Assembly: GCF_024220175.1 (NCBI RefSeq) | Contig: NZ_CP098502.1 | Coordinates: forward strand, 1,674,001 to 1,738,000 | Length of the DNA stretch: 64,000 nucleotides | From: Paraconexibacter antarcticus | GTDB taxonomy: Bacteria; Actinomycetota; Thermoleophilia; Solirubrobacterales; Solirubrobacteraceae | Reading direction: 5' to 3' | Shown: positions 1 to 7,526 of the stretch, in pieces | Layout of the letters: each line of letters starts with the position of its first letter | Position numbering within the stretch: the first letter of the stretch is position 1 | Program-made: the position numbers and the translations under genes | Notes under the pieces: generated by a model | What the model was told of the DNA's origin: nothing | What the model saw: only the letters and a program-made list of their open reading frames with translations | Database searches by the model: none

Positions 1-321
1 GTCGGCGGTGCCGTCGGCGGCCAACGCGAGCCCGCGGACGATGCCGACCTTCACCCCGCCCACCTGCACGAGGTTGCCCTTCACGAGTTGGCTGGCGTTG
101 ATCGTGCGCAGGTGCAGCTCGTACGACCCCCCGCTCGCGAGGACGATGGTCAGCGCGACGGCCGCGGCCACGAGTGCGAGGATCGCCGCGCCCACCCTCC
201 CGCGTCGATGACCCGCTGTTCCGTCGTCGTGTGGCGCGAGCCGCTTCGTCGGCGAGGCCCGTGCGGCCGCCGGTGTACTGACTCTGATGACCTCTCCCTT
301 CGAGGACCGCCGAACGATCAA
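1..321 (-). CDS. MCE/MlaD-family lipid transport protein, N-terminal part (runs off window edge)
   Basis: Reading the minus strand from about 321 towards base 1 gives a basic N-terminus, one hydrophobic helix (AAILALVAAAVALTIVLAS), then YELHLRTINASQLVKGNLVQ and VGGVKVGIVRGLAL. This is the start of the MCE/MlaD domain: a single membrane anchor followed by a beta-barrel that binds lipid in ABC-type importers of lipids or steroids. The rest lies beyond the window. The start is uncertain: no ATG or GTG is in frame after the upstream stop. The TTG whose first base is 321 is the best conventional choice, and a GGGAGAGG stretch further in has only non-standard codons after it. It is divergent from bioB. 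An MCE importer beside an acyl-CoA catabolic island fits uptake of a hydrophobic substrate, but the operon is not visible. Confidence 0.7.
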   Translation of the reverse strand, partial: MIVRRSSKGEVIRVSTPAAARASPTKRLAPHDDGTAGHRRGRVGAAILALVAAAVALTIVLASGGSYELHLRTINASQLVKGNLVQVGGVKVGIVRGLALAADGTAD

Positions 322-451
322 CAGTGAGACGATATTCGTACCACAATCTCATCTGGGTCGGGGGATTTTTCACTATCTGAACGTTCGCCCGGCGGCTTCA
401 GTTGTTCCCAGGGCGCTGGCACTGCCCGACGTCATCGCCTACGGTCGTGGC

Positions 452-1669
452 ATGCCGTCGTTGATTTCTCGTGATGAGGCCCTTGTGTTGGGCGCCCTGA
501 CTGATCGTGGTGCGATCGGGCGGTTGGTGGAGCGGGCGTGGGATGCGCGGGTGGCGACGTTCGGCGACAGCACCGACCTGTGCTCGCTCGTGAACGCGAA
601 GTCGGGCGGGTGCGCGCAGGACTGCGGCTTCTGCGCGCAGTCGCGGTTCGCGGAGTCCGAGACGCCGATGCACGCGATGATGGAGCCCGAGCAGATCCTC
701 GAGCATGCCAGGGCGGCGGAGGCGGCGGGCGCGCACCGCTTCTGCATGGTCACGCAGGGTCAGGGGCTGACGAAGCGTGATTTTCAGAAGATCCTGGACG
801 GCGCCCGCCTCGTGGCTGAGCACACGAACCTCAAGCGCTGCGCGTCGGTCGGGCACATGTCCGTCGACCGCGCCATTCAGCTGAAGGACGCCGGGATCCA
901 GCGTGTCCACCACAACGTGGAGACGGCGGAGTCCTACTACCCCGAGGTCTCCACGACCGTCCGCTACGAGGGGCGGCTGCGCACGATCGACGCGGTCCGC
1001 GAGGCGGGTCTCGAGACCTGCGTCGGCGGCATCCTGAACCTCGGCGAGTCCGACGAGCAGCGCGTGGAGATGGCGTTCGAGCTCGCGTCGATCAACCCGA
1101 CGTCGGTGCCGATCAACCTGTTGAATCCGCGGCCGGGCACGAAGTTCGGTGACCGTGAGTATCTGGATCCGTGGGAGGCGGTGAAGTGGATCGCGATCTT
1201 CCGGCTGATCCTCCCCGAGGCGCTCTTCCGGTTGTGCGGTGGCCGGGTGGAGAACATCGGCGACCTGCAGCCGCTGGCGGTGAAGGCCGGCCTGAACGGG
1301 GTGATGATGGGCAACTTCCTCACCACCCTGGGGAACACCCCGGAGCAGGACCGCAAGATGTTCACCGACCTGGGACTGAACATCGCCCGCCAGCCGGACA
1401 ACGGCTCAAGCCCGCGGCCGGACAACCGCTCCGGCTGGCTCGCGGGTGAGACCCCGGACGTCATCGAGTCCTACGTGGACACGCGCGCGGACGCCGAGGC
1501 CGCCGGGATCGAGATCAAGCTCTGGGACCCCGCCTCGCAGCTGCGCTTCGCCAAGCGCGAGAAGCTCATCCCCCCACGCCCCGACGGCGCCCAGAACCGC
1601 TGGCCGGGCGGGCCGGACGACCGCACCGACGACGCGCTCACCACCAGCGGCCTGCCGCACCGCCTGTAG
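452..1669 (+). CDS. bioB: Biotin synthase BioB
   Basis: Radical-SAM enzyme that inserts sulfur into dethiobiotin to make biotin. The 405-aa product has the CxxxCxxC motif (GGCAQDCGFCAQS, Cys54, Cys58, Cys61) for the 4Fe-4S cluster, then typical BioB blocks (HNVETAESYYPEV, GGILNLGESDEQRVEMAFEL, NLLNPRPGTKFG, GGRVENIGDLQPLAVKAG). I chose the ATG at 452 because homology begins right there; a longer open frame to 287 has no family similarity. The C-terminus is longer than in typical ~340-aa BioB proteins: about 60 residues rich in charged residues and proline follow the conserved core. The biotin made would serve the carboxylase subunits downstream (biotinyl proteins at 4229 and 46787). A decayed bioF follows at once, so this may be a remnant biotin locus. 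Confidence 0.95.
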   Translation: MPSLISRDEALVLGALTDRGAIGRLVERAWDARVATFGDSTDLCSLVNAKSGGCAQDCGFCAQSRFAESETPMHAMMEPEQILEHARAAEAAGAHRFCMVTQGQGLTKRDFQKILDGARLVAEHTNLKRCASVGHMSVDRAIQLKDAGIQRVHHNVETAESYYPEVSTTVRYEGRLRTIDAVREAGLETCVGGILNLGESDEQRVEMAFELASINPTSVPINLLNPRPGTKFGDREYLDPWEAVKWIAIFRLILPEALFRLCGGRVENIGDLQPLAVKAGLNGVMMGNFLTTLGNTPEQDRKMFTDLGLNIARQPDNGSSPRPDNRSGWLAGETPDVIESYVDTRADAEAAGIEIKLWDPASQLRFAKREKLIPPRPDGAQNRWPGGPDDRTDDALTTSGLPHRL

Positions 1670-1684
1670 GCGGGGCCGGGGGCC

Positions 1685-1968
1685 GTGAGCGACCTGGAGC
1701 AGCGCCTGGCGGAGAGCTCGACGAGCAGGGCCTGCGCCGCCGCATGCGGCTGGTCTCCGGGCCGCAGGGCTCCCGGGTCGTGCCGGACGGCAGGCCCGTC
1801 CTGCTGCTCTGCTCCGACAGATACCTCGGGCTCGCCGAGCACCAGCGGGTGCGCGAGCCCGCCGCGGAGACCGCGCTGCGCTACGGCGCCGGGGCCGGCG
1901 CCTCGCGCCTCGTGTCCGGGACCATGAGCGTCCACCGCCGCCTGGAGGAGCGCTGGTCTTGGCCGTGA
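1685..1968 (+). pseudogene. bioF: bioF remnant (8-amino-7-oxononanoate synthase N-terminus, frameshifted)
   Basis: A GTG at 1685 opens a frame reading VSDLEQRLAE. Near 1715 the homology shifts frame to DEQGLRRRMRLVSG, and the frame reaching 1968 reads VLLLCSDRYLGLAEHQRV and then ALRYGAGAGASRLVSGTMSV. This is the N-terminal PLP-enzyme signature of AONS/KBL synthases (NYLGLA, YGAGAGASR, SGT). Only about 95 of some 390 residues remain; the frame stops at 1968, and the lysine that binds PLP and the C-terminal domain are missing. It follows bioB by 15 nt, as in a normal bioBF operon. Pathway completion would need another bioF elsewhere. Confidence 0.75.
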
Positions 1969-1984
1969 TGGACGAGGTCAGTGC

Positions 1985-2273
1985 CCGGCCCGCTGGAGTT
2001 GGGAAGCCGAGACCACGACGGTCTGGCGGCCGCAAGCTCGGCCGCACGGGTGCTCGTGGTCGGTGACGCCCGGCTGGACGAGGTCCTCACGGCCGGTCAA
2101 ATGGGCGTCACCGCACTGATGGCCGCGGGTGAGACGATCGCGCGGACGCTCGTGCGCTCGAAGGGACGGTCAAGTCGCACGTCGCCCACATCCTGCGCGG
2201 CTCCGCCGAAGAACCGCGCGGACGCGGTCTCGCGCTTTGTGCTGCTGAGCCAACAGCCACGCCGCGGTGCATA
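1985..2273 (+). pseudogene. Decayed LuxR/NarL-type HTH regulator fragment
   Basis: Fragments in two frames resemble the C-terminal HTH of LuxR-family regulators: a stretch reading AAGETIARTLVRS, then in another frame LEGTVKSHVAHILRG, then back to NRADAVSRFVLLS. The order and spacing match the usual recognition-helix block (GTVKSHVxxILxKLxxxxRxxAV). At least two frameshifts separate the pieces and no intact start or receiver domain can be seen. This is a dead gene between the bioF remnant and the first SDR of the catabolic island; it marks the left edge as a scar zone. Confidence 0.55.
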
Positions 2274-2285
2274 ACGCTCGTTCAC
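2270..2285 (+). promoter_or_regulatory. Island operator site 1 (CATAAC GCTC GTTCAC)
   Basis: Matches the 16-bp consensus GNTAAC-N4-GTTNAC found 18 times in the window. It lies 158 nt upstream of the SDR start at 2444 and marks the left boundary of the presumed regulon. Confidence 0.6.
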
Positions 2286-2443
2286 ATATTCTGCTAGCGT
2301 CGACCTGGCTCCGGCCGACGGTCATGCAGGTACCGTACCCGCGAAGCCTTTGCGTCGACGAGCAGATGGGACCATGTGATGAGCGAATATCGAGCGCGGC
2401 AGGCAGGGTGGCTTCCCAGGGGCGCTGTGGGAGGGGTCCGGCG

Positions 2444-3178
2444 GTGCGCGGGCTGAGCGGCCGGGTCGCGTTCGTGACGGGCGGCGGTGCGGGGATCGGC
2501 GCCGCGCTCGCGGCGCGGTTTGTCGATGAAGGCGTCCGCGTTGCCGTGGTCGACCGCGACCAGAGTGCTGCCCTTGCCGTCGCCCGTGGCCTGGAGGGTG
2601 CCATCGGTCTCGAGGCCGATGTGGCAGACGCGACCGCGATCAGAGCGGCCATCGCAGCGACCGTCGATGCCTTCGGCGCCTTGCATATCGTCGTCAGTAA
2701 CGCCGGGATCATCCGGCCGGCGATGCTCGCCAAGATGGACGCCGACGACTTCTCCGCCGTCCTCGAGATCCACGTCAAAGGCACGTTCCACACGATGCAG
2801 GCGGCTCTGCCGCACCTGCCGGAGGACGGGACGGGGAGGATCATCAACTCCACGTCGGCGGCCGGGCTCGTCGGCACCATCGGGCAGATCAACTACAGCG
2901 CCGCGAAGGCGGCGATTCTGGGTATGACGAAGTCCGGGGCCAAGGAGCTCGCCAAGCGTCAGATCACCGTCAACGCCGTGGCACCGCTCGCGGTGACCGC
3001 GATGACCGAGAAGATCCGGACGGACGAGAAGTTGGCCAAGTTGATGCGTGCCCGCATCCCCATGGGTCGATTCGCAGAGCCGGAGGAGGTCGTCGGGACC
3101 TTCGCCTTCCTGGCATCGGATGATGCGTCCTACATCACGGGCCAGACCATCTGCGTCGATGGCGGAACCGTGATCTGA
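2444..3178 (+). CDS. SDR-family oxidoreductase (FabG-like, 3-hydroxyacyl-CoA dehydrogenase type)
   Basis: Classical short-chain dehydrogenase of 244 aa. It has the nucleotide-binding TGGGAGIG, the structural NAG, a catalytic serine (INSTSAAG), catalytic YSAAK and the C-terminal SDDASYITGQTICVDGG block. I chose GTG 2444 over the longer open frame from 2267 because homology begins at GRVAFVTGG and a strong GGGAGGGG lies 8-14 nt upstream. Such enzymes oxidise 3-hydroxyacyl-CoA or cyclic alcohols with NAD(P). It is the first gene of a + strand run with the next SDR (3354), the biotinyl protein (4229) and the MBL hydrolase (4663), though each has its own operator nearby. The substrate cannot be told from sequence. 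Confidence 0.85.
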   Translation: MRGLSGRVAFVTGGGAGIGAALAARFVDEGVRVAVVDRDQSAALAVARGLEGAIGLEADVADATAIRAAIAATVDAFGALHIVVSNAGIIRPAMLAKMDADDFSAVLEIHVKGTFHTMQAALPHLPEDGTGRIINSTSAAGLVGTIGQINYSAAKAAILGMTKSGAKELAKRQITVNAVAPLAVTAMTEKIRTDEKLAKLMRARIPMGRFAEPEEVVGTFAFLASDDASYITGQTICVDGGTVI

Positions 3179-3275
3179 GTCGGATCCGCGGCGACCGTTC
3201 GCGTTCGGCCCCTACGCGCCGCACCCAGACGCGGGCGACCAGCGGCAGTTGATAGGGGCGGATGCGATCGGGTAC

Positions 3276-3291
3276 GGTAACAACCGTTCAC
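3276..3291 (+). promoter_or_regulatory. Island operator site 2 (GGTAAC AACC GTTCAC)
   Basis: Copy of the 16-bp palindromic operator, 62 nt upstream of the SDR start at 3354. Both half-sites match the consensus. Confidence 0.7.
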
Positions 3292-3353
3292 ACGAGGCCA
3301 GGCTGGATCGATGCCCTAGGTCTTTTCATGTGCCGACCGAAGGATGGATGAGC

Positions 3354-4154
3354 ATGACCGCACAAGAGGAAGCCCGCGAGACCCCGACCGCCGGCGGCAA
3401 ACTGCACGGGAAGGTCGCACTCGTCACGGCGGGCGCTGGCGCTGGGATCGGCCGCGCCGTCGCCGAGCAGTTCGCGCGCGAGGGCGCGGAGGTCGTCGTA
3501 ACCGACGCGCACGGCGGACGAGCGGCTACAGCCGGCACCGAGATCGGCGAGGTCGTCGGCCGCGAGGTGCTCGGGCTGGAACTCGATGTCCGTAACCAGG
3601 AGCACATCGACGCCGCTGTCGCCACGACGCTCGAGCGGTTCGGCCAGATCGACGTCCTGTTCAACAACGCGGGCATCAACGAGCTCAAGCCGGTTTGGGA
3701 GATCGACGACGCCACCTGGGAGAAGGTGATGGGCATCTGCCTCGACGGACCGTTCCGCTGCATGCGGGCCGTGCTTCCCGGCATGCTCGAGCGCGGATCA
3801 GGATCGATCGTCAACGTCGCATCTGTCGCCGGGTACATCGCGTCCAATATGGGCGAGGCGGCGTACTGCGCCGCGAAGGCCGGCGTGATGGGTCTGACGC
3901 GTGCCTCCGCCGCTGAGTGTGGACCCAAGGGAGTTCGGGTGAACGCCATCGCGCCCGGCGTGATCATGAACCCGTTCCTCAGCCGGATCTACCCGGCCGG
4001 CTCGCTGGAGGCGATGGCCGACGATTCAGCCCTGAAGCGCCTCGGAAAGCCGGAGGACATCGCGAAGCTCGCGCTGTTCCTCGCCAGCGACGACTCGTCG
4101 TACATCACCGGCGAGGTCCACACGATCTCCGGCGGCCTTTACATGCATCCCTGA
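3354..4154 (+). CDS. SDR-family oxidoreductase
   Basis: 266-aa SDR. The cofactor motif is slightly changed (TAGAGAGIG for TGxxxGIG). NNAG, a catalytic serine (NVASVAGY), YCAAK and the C-terminal SDDSSYITGEVHTISGG block are all present, so it should be active. Two ATGs lie 6 nt apart (3348 and 3354); an AAGGA at 3340-3344 is 9 nt from the second, which I prefer. It is not a close copy of the SDR at 2444. The tail (GGLYMHP) is common in FabG-like proteins of acyl-CoA degradation clusters. It is followed 75 nt downstream by a stand-alone biotinyl protein, so the two are probably co-transcribed. Confidence 0.85.
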   Translation: MTAQEEARETPTAGGKLHGKVALVTAGAGAGIGRAVAEQFAREGAEVVVTDAHGGRAATAGTEIGEVVGREVLGLELDVRNQEHIDAAVATTLERFGQIDVLFNNAGINELKPVWEIDDATWEKVMGICLDGPFRCMRAVLPGMLERGSGSIVNVASVAGYIASNMGEAAYCAAKAGVMGLTRASAAECGPKGVRVNAIAPGVIMNPFLSRIYPAGSLEAMADDSALKRLGKPEDIAKLALFLASDDSSYITGEVHTISGGLYMHP

Positions 4155-4228
4155 GTTGCGAGTCCTCGAGCCCGTCTCAGCACCTTTGTGCCGCTCGCCA
4201 AATCCCCGCCACCCCACAAGGAGTTCGC

Positions 4229-4441
4229 ATGCCGACCGTCGACGCCCACATCACGGGTACCGTCTGGAAGATCGAGTGCAAGGTCGGAGACACGATCGCT
4301 GAAGGCGACACGGTCGCGATCCTCGAGTCGATGAAGATGGAGATGCCGGTAGAAGCCGAGCAGGGCGGCACGGTGACCAAGCTGCTATGCGAGGAAGGGC
4401 AGTCGATCAACGAGGGTGACCCGATCGTCGCCCTCGAGTAG
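4229..4441 (+). CDS. Stand-alone biotinyl (biotin carboxyl carrier) domain protein, 70 aa
   Basis: A complete single-domain biotin/lipoyl-attachment protein with ESMKMEMPV, whose Lys36 would be biotinylated, and the flanking GDTIAEGD and GTVTKLLCEEGQSI strands of the barrel. It begins at ATG 4229 behind a good AAGGAG. It resembles the small actinobacterial biotinylated protein TB7.3. It would carry CO2 between a biotin carboxylase and a carboxyltransferase. The window has three carboxyltransferase subunits but only one biotin carboxylase with its own carrier domain, so this protein may serve the two carboxyltransferases that lack an adjacent alpha subunit (29534 and 38366). That pairing is inference. 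Confidence 0.9.
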   Translation: MPTVDAHITGTVWKIECKVGDTIAEGDTVAILESMKMEMPVEAEQGGTVTKLLCEEGQSINEGDPIVALE

Positions 4442-4638
4442 TTGCACGCGCCGCCGCCGCTCCACCGCCCCAGGGAGCCGGCGTGACACTTGGGCTGAAC
4501 CTCGCCGCGGACGTCCCGCGCGCTGGGTGGCGCAGCCGACGGATCGGGCGGTCAGTCGCCGCTCGTGCGGACGAACCCGGCGCCGCGCACCGGGTGCGTT
4601 CGACATTCCTACGGTCGACCTGCTCGCGTTCGCCGCAA

Positions 4639-4654
4639 GTAAACGATTGTTATC
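4639..4654 (+). promoter_or_regulatory. Island operator site 3 (GTAAAC GATT GTTATC)
   Basis: Copy of the 16-bp operator ending 8 nt before the ATG of the MBL-fold hydrolase at 4663, a position that would block initiation of transcription or elongation. Confidence 0.6.
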
Positions 4655-4662
4655 ATCATCGC

Positions 4663-5688
4663 ATGCGCATCGAACTGCCGGCTGGCGTTACGCAGCTCGT
4701 CCTACCCACGCCGTGGCTCGTGGGACCAGTCAACGCCTACATCCTTCACGGCGACCCGCTGACACTGGTCGACACCGGGCCGGCGATGCCCGAGGCACGA
4801 GCGGCGCTGGTGAACGGTCTCGCGGCCCAGGGCCTGAAGCCTTCCGACATCGAGCTGCTGGTCCTGACCCACCAGCATCCGGATCACATCGGCCAGGCGG
4901 CGTGGCTGGTGGAGCAGTCGGGCGCGACTGTGGCCGCGTACCACGGGCTTGCGGGGGAACTCGCCGACGTGCCTGCGATGTGGGCGCGCATCGGGGAGTT
5001 CACCGCCGCGCTGATGACCCGGCACGGCATGCCCGTTCACGAGTGCGCACAACTCGAGGCGAACAACCTTCGCGACCAGCGCTATGGCGGCGGTTCGTTT
5101 CGGATCGACCTGGGGCTGGCCGATGGTCAGGTGCTCGTTGCCGGTGGCCGCCGGTTGACGGTTCATCACCGACCGGGCCACAGCCCGAGCGACATCGTGC
5201 TGCTGGACGAGTTGGACGGCCTGCTCGTCGCCGGGGACCACCTCCTCGCCAAGATCTCGTCCAACCCGCTCTCGCACCCGGCGCTCGGCGCACGGGATTC
5301 CGTGGCAGCCAGCGCGGAAGACCGGCGGGCGCGGCCATTGCTCGACTACATCTCCTCGCTGACGAGCACCCGGCGTCTCGGTGCACAACTCGTTCTCCCG
5401 GGACATGGCCCCGTGTTCGGTGAACCCGGGGCGTTGATCGAGAATCGCATCCGGCTTCACCGCACGCGCGCCGACGAGATCCGCCAGGCTCTCGCGGCCG
5501 GTCCGCGCACTGCGCGGCAATTGGTCGAGGTTCTCTGGGACGGGCTCAGCGACGAGGTGCTGTGGCTCGGGGTGGCCGAGGTGATCGCGCACCTCGATCT
5601 GCTGCTCGACGAAGGGCGTATTCGGATGGAGACCGTCGATGGGCTCACACGTTCGTGGGCGGCCCAGGCGGAGCGGGCGGTGGCATAG
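4663..5688 (+). CDS. MBL-fold metallo-hydrolase (LACTB2/thioesterase-like)
   Basis: 341-aa metallo-beta-lactamase-fold hydrolase. The zinc motif is THQHPDHIG, followed by HHRPGHSPSD and VAGDHLLAK with further metal ligands and a late LPGHGPV. A C-terminal helical segment (about residues 260-341) looks like the winged-helix extension of LACTB2-type hydrolases. The family hydrolyses thioesters, lactones or esters. A paralogue of nearly equal length lies at 39932-40969 and shares the SSNP and RPGHSPSDI blocks. I chose ATG 4663 because homology starts there, just behind an operator; a longer frame to 4483 has unrelated sequence. Role in the island: possibly release of CoA or opening of a lactone, but this is not proven. 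Confidence 0.85.
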   Translation: MRIELPAGVTQLVLPTPWLVGPVNAYILHGDPLTLVDTGPAMPEARAALVNGLAAQGLKPSDIELLVLTHQHPDHIGQAAWLVEQSGATVAAYHGLAGELADVPAMWARIGEFTAALMTRHGMPVHECAQLEANNLRDQRYGGGSFRIDLGLADGQVLVAGGRRLTVHHRPGHSPSDIVLLDELDGLLVAGDHLLAKISSNPLSHPALGARDSVAASAEDRRARPLLDYISSLTSTRRLGAQLVLPGHGPVFGEPGALIENRIRLHRTRADEIRQALAAGPRTARQLVEVLWDGLSDEVLWLGVAEVIAHLDLLLDEGRIRMETVDGLTRSWAAQAERAVA

Positions 5689-5703
5689 CCCGCGCCACGA
5701 CAC

Positions 5704-5729
5704 GGGGCGACCGCACTGCGGACCGCCCC
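5704..5729. terminator. Hairpin between convergent genes (no T-run)
   Basis: GGGGCG at the left pairs with CGCCCC at the right, with an inner CCGCA/TGCGG stem. It sits between the convergent MBL gene and the MaoC pair and could end both transcripts. Confidence 0.4.
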
Positions 5730-5745
5730 GGCCGGGAAGCGGGCG

Positions 5746-6174
5746 TTACGCCATCACGACCGCGGTTGCCTTCGCGGTCAACACCACATCGCCGGTCTGC
5801 CGGGTGACCTTCATGCTGATCTGTGCCACACCGTCGCTGACGGCGTCGACGACGCCCGTGAGCGTGAGCTCGTCCCCAGGCCAGACCTGACCGGTGAAGC
5901 GGACGCTGAAGGCGCGGACGTTGTCCGGGCCCACCCAGCGGGCGAGGCGGCTGCCGAGGACCCCGGCGTGGAGCATGCCCATGCCGAAGACGGATGGCAG
6001 TCCCGCGCCGGCCGCCATCAGTTCGTCGTGATGGATCGGGTTGAAGTCGCCGCCAGCACCGGCGTAGCGCACGAAGTCGGTGCGCGAGAGCGGGCCGATC
6101 GTGTCGGACTGCATCGCGCCGCCCGCGATCAGCGCGACGGGAGCGACGGGGAGGGTGGACGCAGCGGTTCTCAC
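5746..6174 (-). CDS. MaoC-type (R)-specific hydratase subunit
   Basis: 142-aa hot-dog-fold protein with the MaoC hydratase signature (YAGAGGDFNPIHHD, then GMGMLHAGVLGS). The Asp and His of that signature are the catalytic dyad of (R)-enoyl-CoA hydratases. It is encoded 2 nt downstream of a second, N-terminal-type MaoC domain protein (6177-6632). Such pairs form heterodimers in which only this subunit has the catalytic residues, as in HadAB-like dehydratases. Expected role: stereospecific hydration of an enoyl-CoA, likely one too bulky for a crotonase. It starts at ATG 6174. Confidence 0.85.
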   Translation of the reverse strand: MRTAASTLPVAPVALIAGGAMQSDTIGPLSRTDFVRYAGAGGDFNPIHHDELMAAGAGLPSVFGMGMLHAGVLGSRLARWVGPDNVRAFSVRFTGQVWPGDELTLTGVVDAVSDGVAQISMKVTRQTGDVVLTAKATAVVMA

Positions 6175-6176
6175 TG

Positions 6177-6632
6177 TCAGGCTCCCGTCTCGATGAGGAC
6201 GTCGGTGCGGCGCGCCGCGAGCTCCCCACGTTGGTTGACGAACTCGGTCTGGATCGTGACCATCGTCATCGTGCCACCGCGTTTCCCCTCGCGGCGGGTG
6301 ACGTCGGTGATGGACCCGCGCGTCGTCAGGACATCGCCCAGGTGCACGGGGACCAGCAGCTCCCAGGACGCCTCACCGTGGAGCAGGCGGTTCAGGTCCG
6401 CGCCGATCGAGGCTGCTGTCTCCAGCGCTCCGCCGGCACGCCAGTGATCGACGAGCGTCGTGACGGTCGGAGGGGTGGGCACCTCAGCGAAGCCCTGCGC
6501 TGCCGCGGCCTCTGGGTCGTGCCATGTCGGGTCCGTGTCGAAGAAGCTGCGGCTGAGCTCCATGAGCTTGGAGCGGTCGATCGGGAACGTGATCGTCCCC
6601 AGGTCGCGCCCCACGATGGTGTCTTCGATCAT
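6177..6632 (-). CDS. MaoC-like N-terminal domain (FAS1-type dehydratase) partner subunit
   Basis: 151-aa protein beginning MIEDTIVGRDLGTITFPIDR, with TPPTVTTLVDHW and a central WELLVPVHLGDVLTTRGSI. This is the non-catalytic N-terminal half of two-domain MaoC dehydratases. No DxxxxH hydratase motif can be seen, which fits the structural role. It is co-transcribed with the catalytic partner at 5746-6174 (2-nt gap) and divergent from the SDR at 6705. The 72-nt divergent spacer holds a weak operator copy (site 4). Confidence 0.8.
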   Translation of the reverse strand: MIEDTIVGRDLGTITFPIDRSKLMELSRSFFDTDPTWHDPEAAAAQGFAEVPTPPTVTTLVDHWRAGGALETAASIGADLNRLLHGEASWELLVPVHLGDVLTTRGSITDVTRREGKRGGTMTMVTIQTEFVNQRGELAARRTDVLIETGA

Positions 6633-6672
6633 GAGGGTAAGCTACCAAAACCGTCGGCGCCGACTCTTTTTT

Positions 6673-6688
6673 GTGAGGCTCCGTTCAC
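6673..6688 (+). promoter_or_regulatory. Island operator site 4, degenerate (GTGAGG CTCC GTTCAC)
   Basis: The right half-site is perfect; the left differs at two positions. It lies 16 nt from the SDR start at 6705 and 40 nt from the divergent MaoC start at 6632. It is one of two weak copies. Confidence 0.4.
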
Positions 6689-6704
6689 CCTCGGAAGGAC
6701 GTCT

Positions 6705-7526
6705 ATGTTTCAGGACAAAGTGGCAGTCATCACCGGCTCGGCCCGCGGCATCGGATACGCTGCGGCGGAGATTCTGGTGGCGGGCGGTGCCAGGGTCGTC
6801 ATCGCCGATCTCGACAAGGATGCGGCCGAGCATGCCGCGGCGCAGCTCGGGGCCGGCAACGCGGCCGTCTGGGCCGGCAACCTCGCCGGCGGCGGAGCGG
6901 CGGAGCGGTTGATCGCCACCGCCATCGACAGCTTCGGCAAGCTTGACATCCTCGTCAACAACGCGGGCTACACCCTGGACGCGCCGGTCCACAAGATGAA
7001 CGACGCCGACTTCCAGTCGATGCTCGACATCCACACGCTCGTGCCGTTCCGCCTGATTCGCGCCGCGGCGCCGCATATGCGCGAAGCCGCCAAGCGGGAG
7101 CGGGCCGAGGGCATCGTCACCTTCCGCAAGATCGTGAACGTCTCCTCGATGGCGGCTTACGGTAACGCCGGGCAGGCGAACTACTCGTCGGCGAAGGCCG
7201 GGTCGATTGCGCTGGCCAAGACCGTCGCCCGCGAGTGGGGGTCGTTCAACATCAACGTCAACGCCGTGGCGTACGGCGTGATCGAGACCCGTCTCACGCA
7301 GGCCAAGACCAGCGACTCCGTCGCCGAGATCGACGGCCGCCAGGTACAGATCGGCATACCCGAGCAGGCAAAGGCGATGATGAGCGCGATGATCCCGATG
7401 GGTCGCGGCGGGACGCCCGCCGAAGCGGCCGGCGGCATCGCCTTCCTCTGCTCGCCGTGGAGTAACTACGTCACCGGCCAGGTCATCAACATCAGCGGAG
7501 GTATCGGCCTGGGGATGCAGTCCTGA
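6705..7526 (+). CDS. SDR-family oxidoreductase
   Basis: 273-aa SDR with TGSARGIG, NNAG, NVSSMAAYG with the catalytic serine, YSSAK and a C-terminal WSNYVTGQVINISGG. ATG 6705 follows a GGAAGG. An insertion between NNAG and the active site (HMREAAKRERAEGIVTFRK) is longer than in minimal FabG, as in several steroid or cyclic-alcohol dehydrogenases. Its stop codon overlaps the start of the TetR gene (see 7523), so the two are translationally coupled. That makes it a possible target and partner gene of that regulator. The substrate is unknown. Confidence 0.85.
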   Translation: MFQDKVAVITGSARGIGYAAAEILVAGGARVVIADLDKDAAEHAAAQLGAGNAAVWAGNLAGGGAAERLIATAIDSFGKLDILVNNAGYTLDAPVHKMNDADFQSMLDIHTLVPFRLIRAAAPHMREAAKRERAEGIVTFRKIVNVSSMAAYGNAGQANYSSAKAGSIALAKTVAREWGSFNINVNAVAYGVIETRLTQAKTSDSVAEIDGRQVQIGIPEQAKAMMSAMIPMGRGGTPAEAAGGIAFLCSPWSNYVTGQVINISGGIGLGMQS

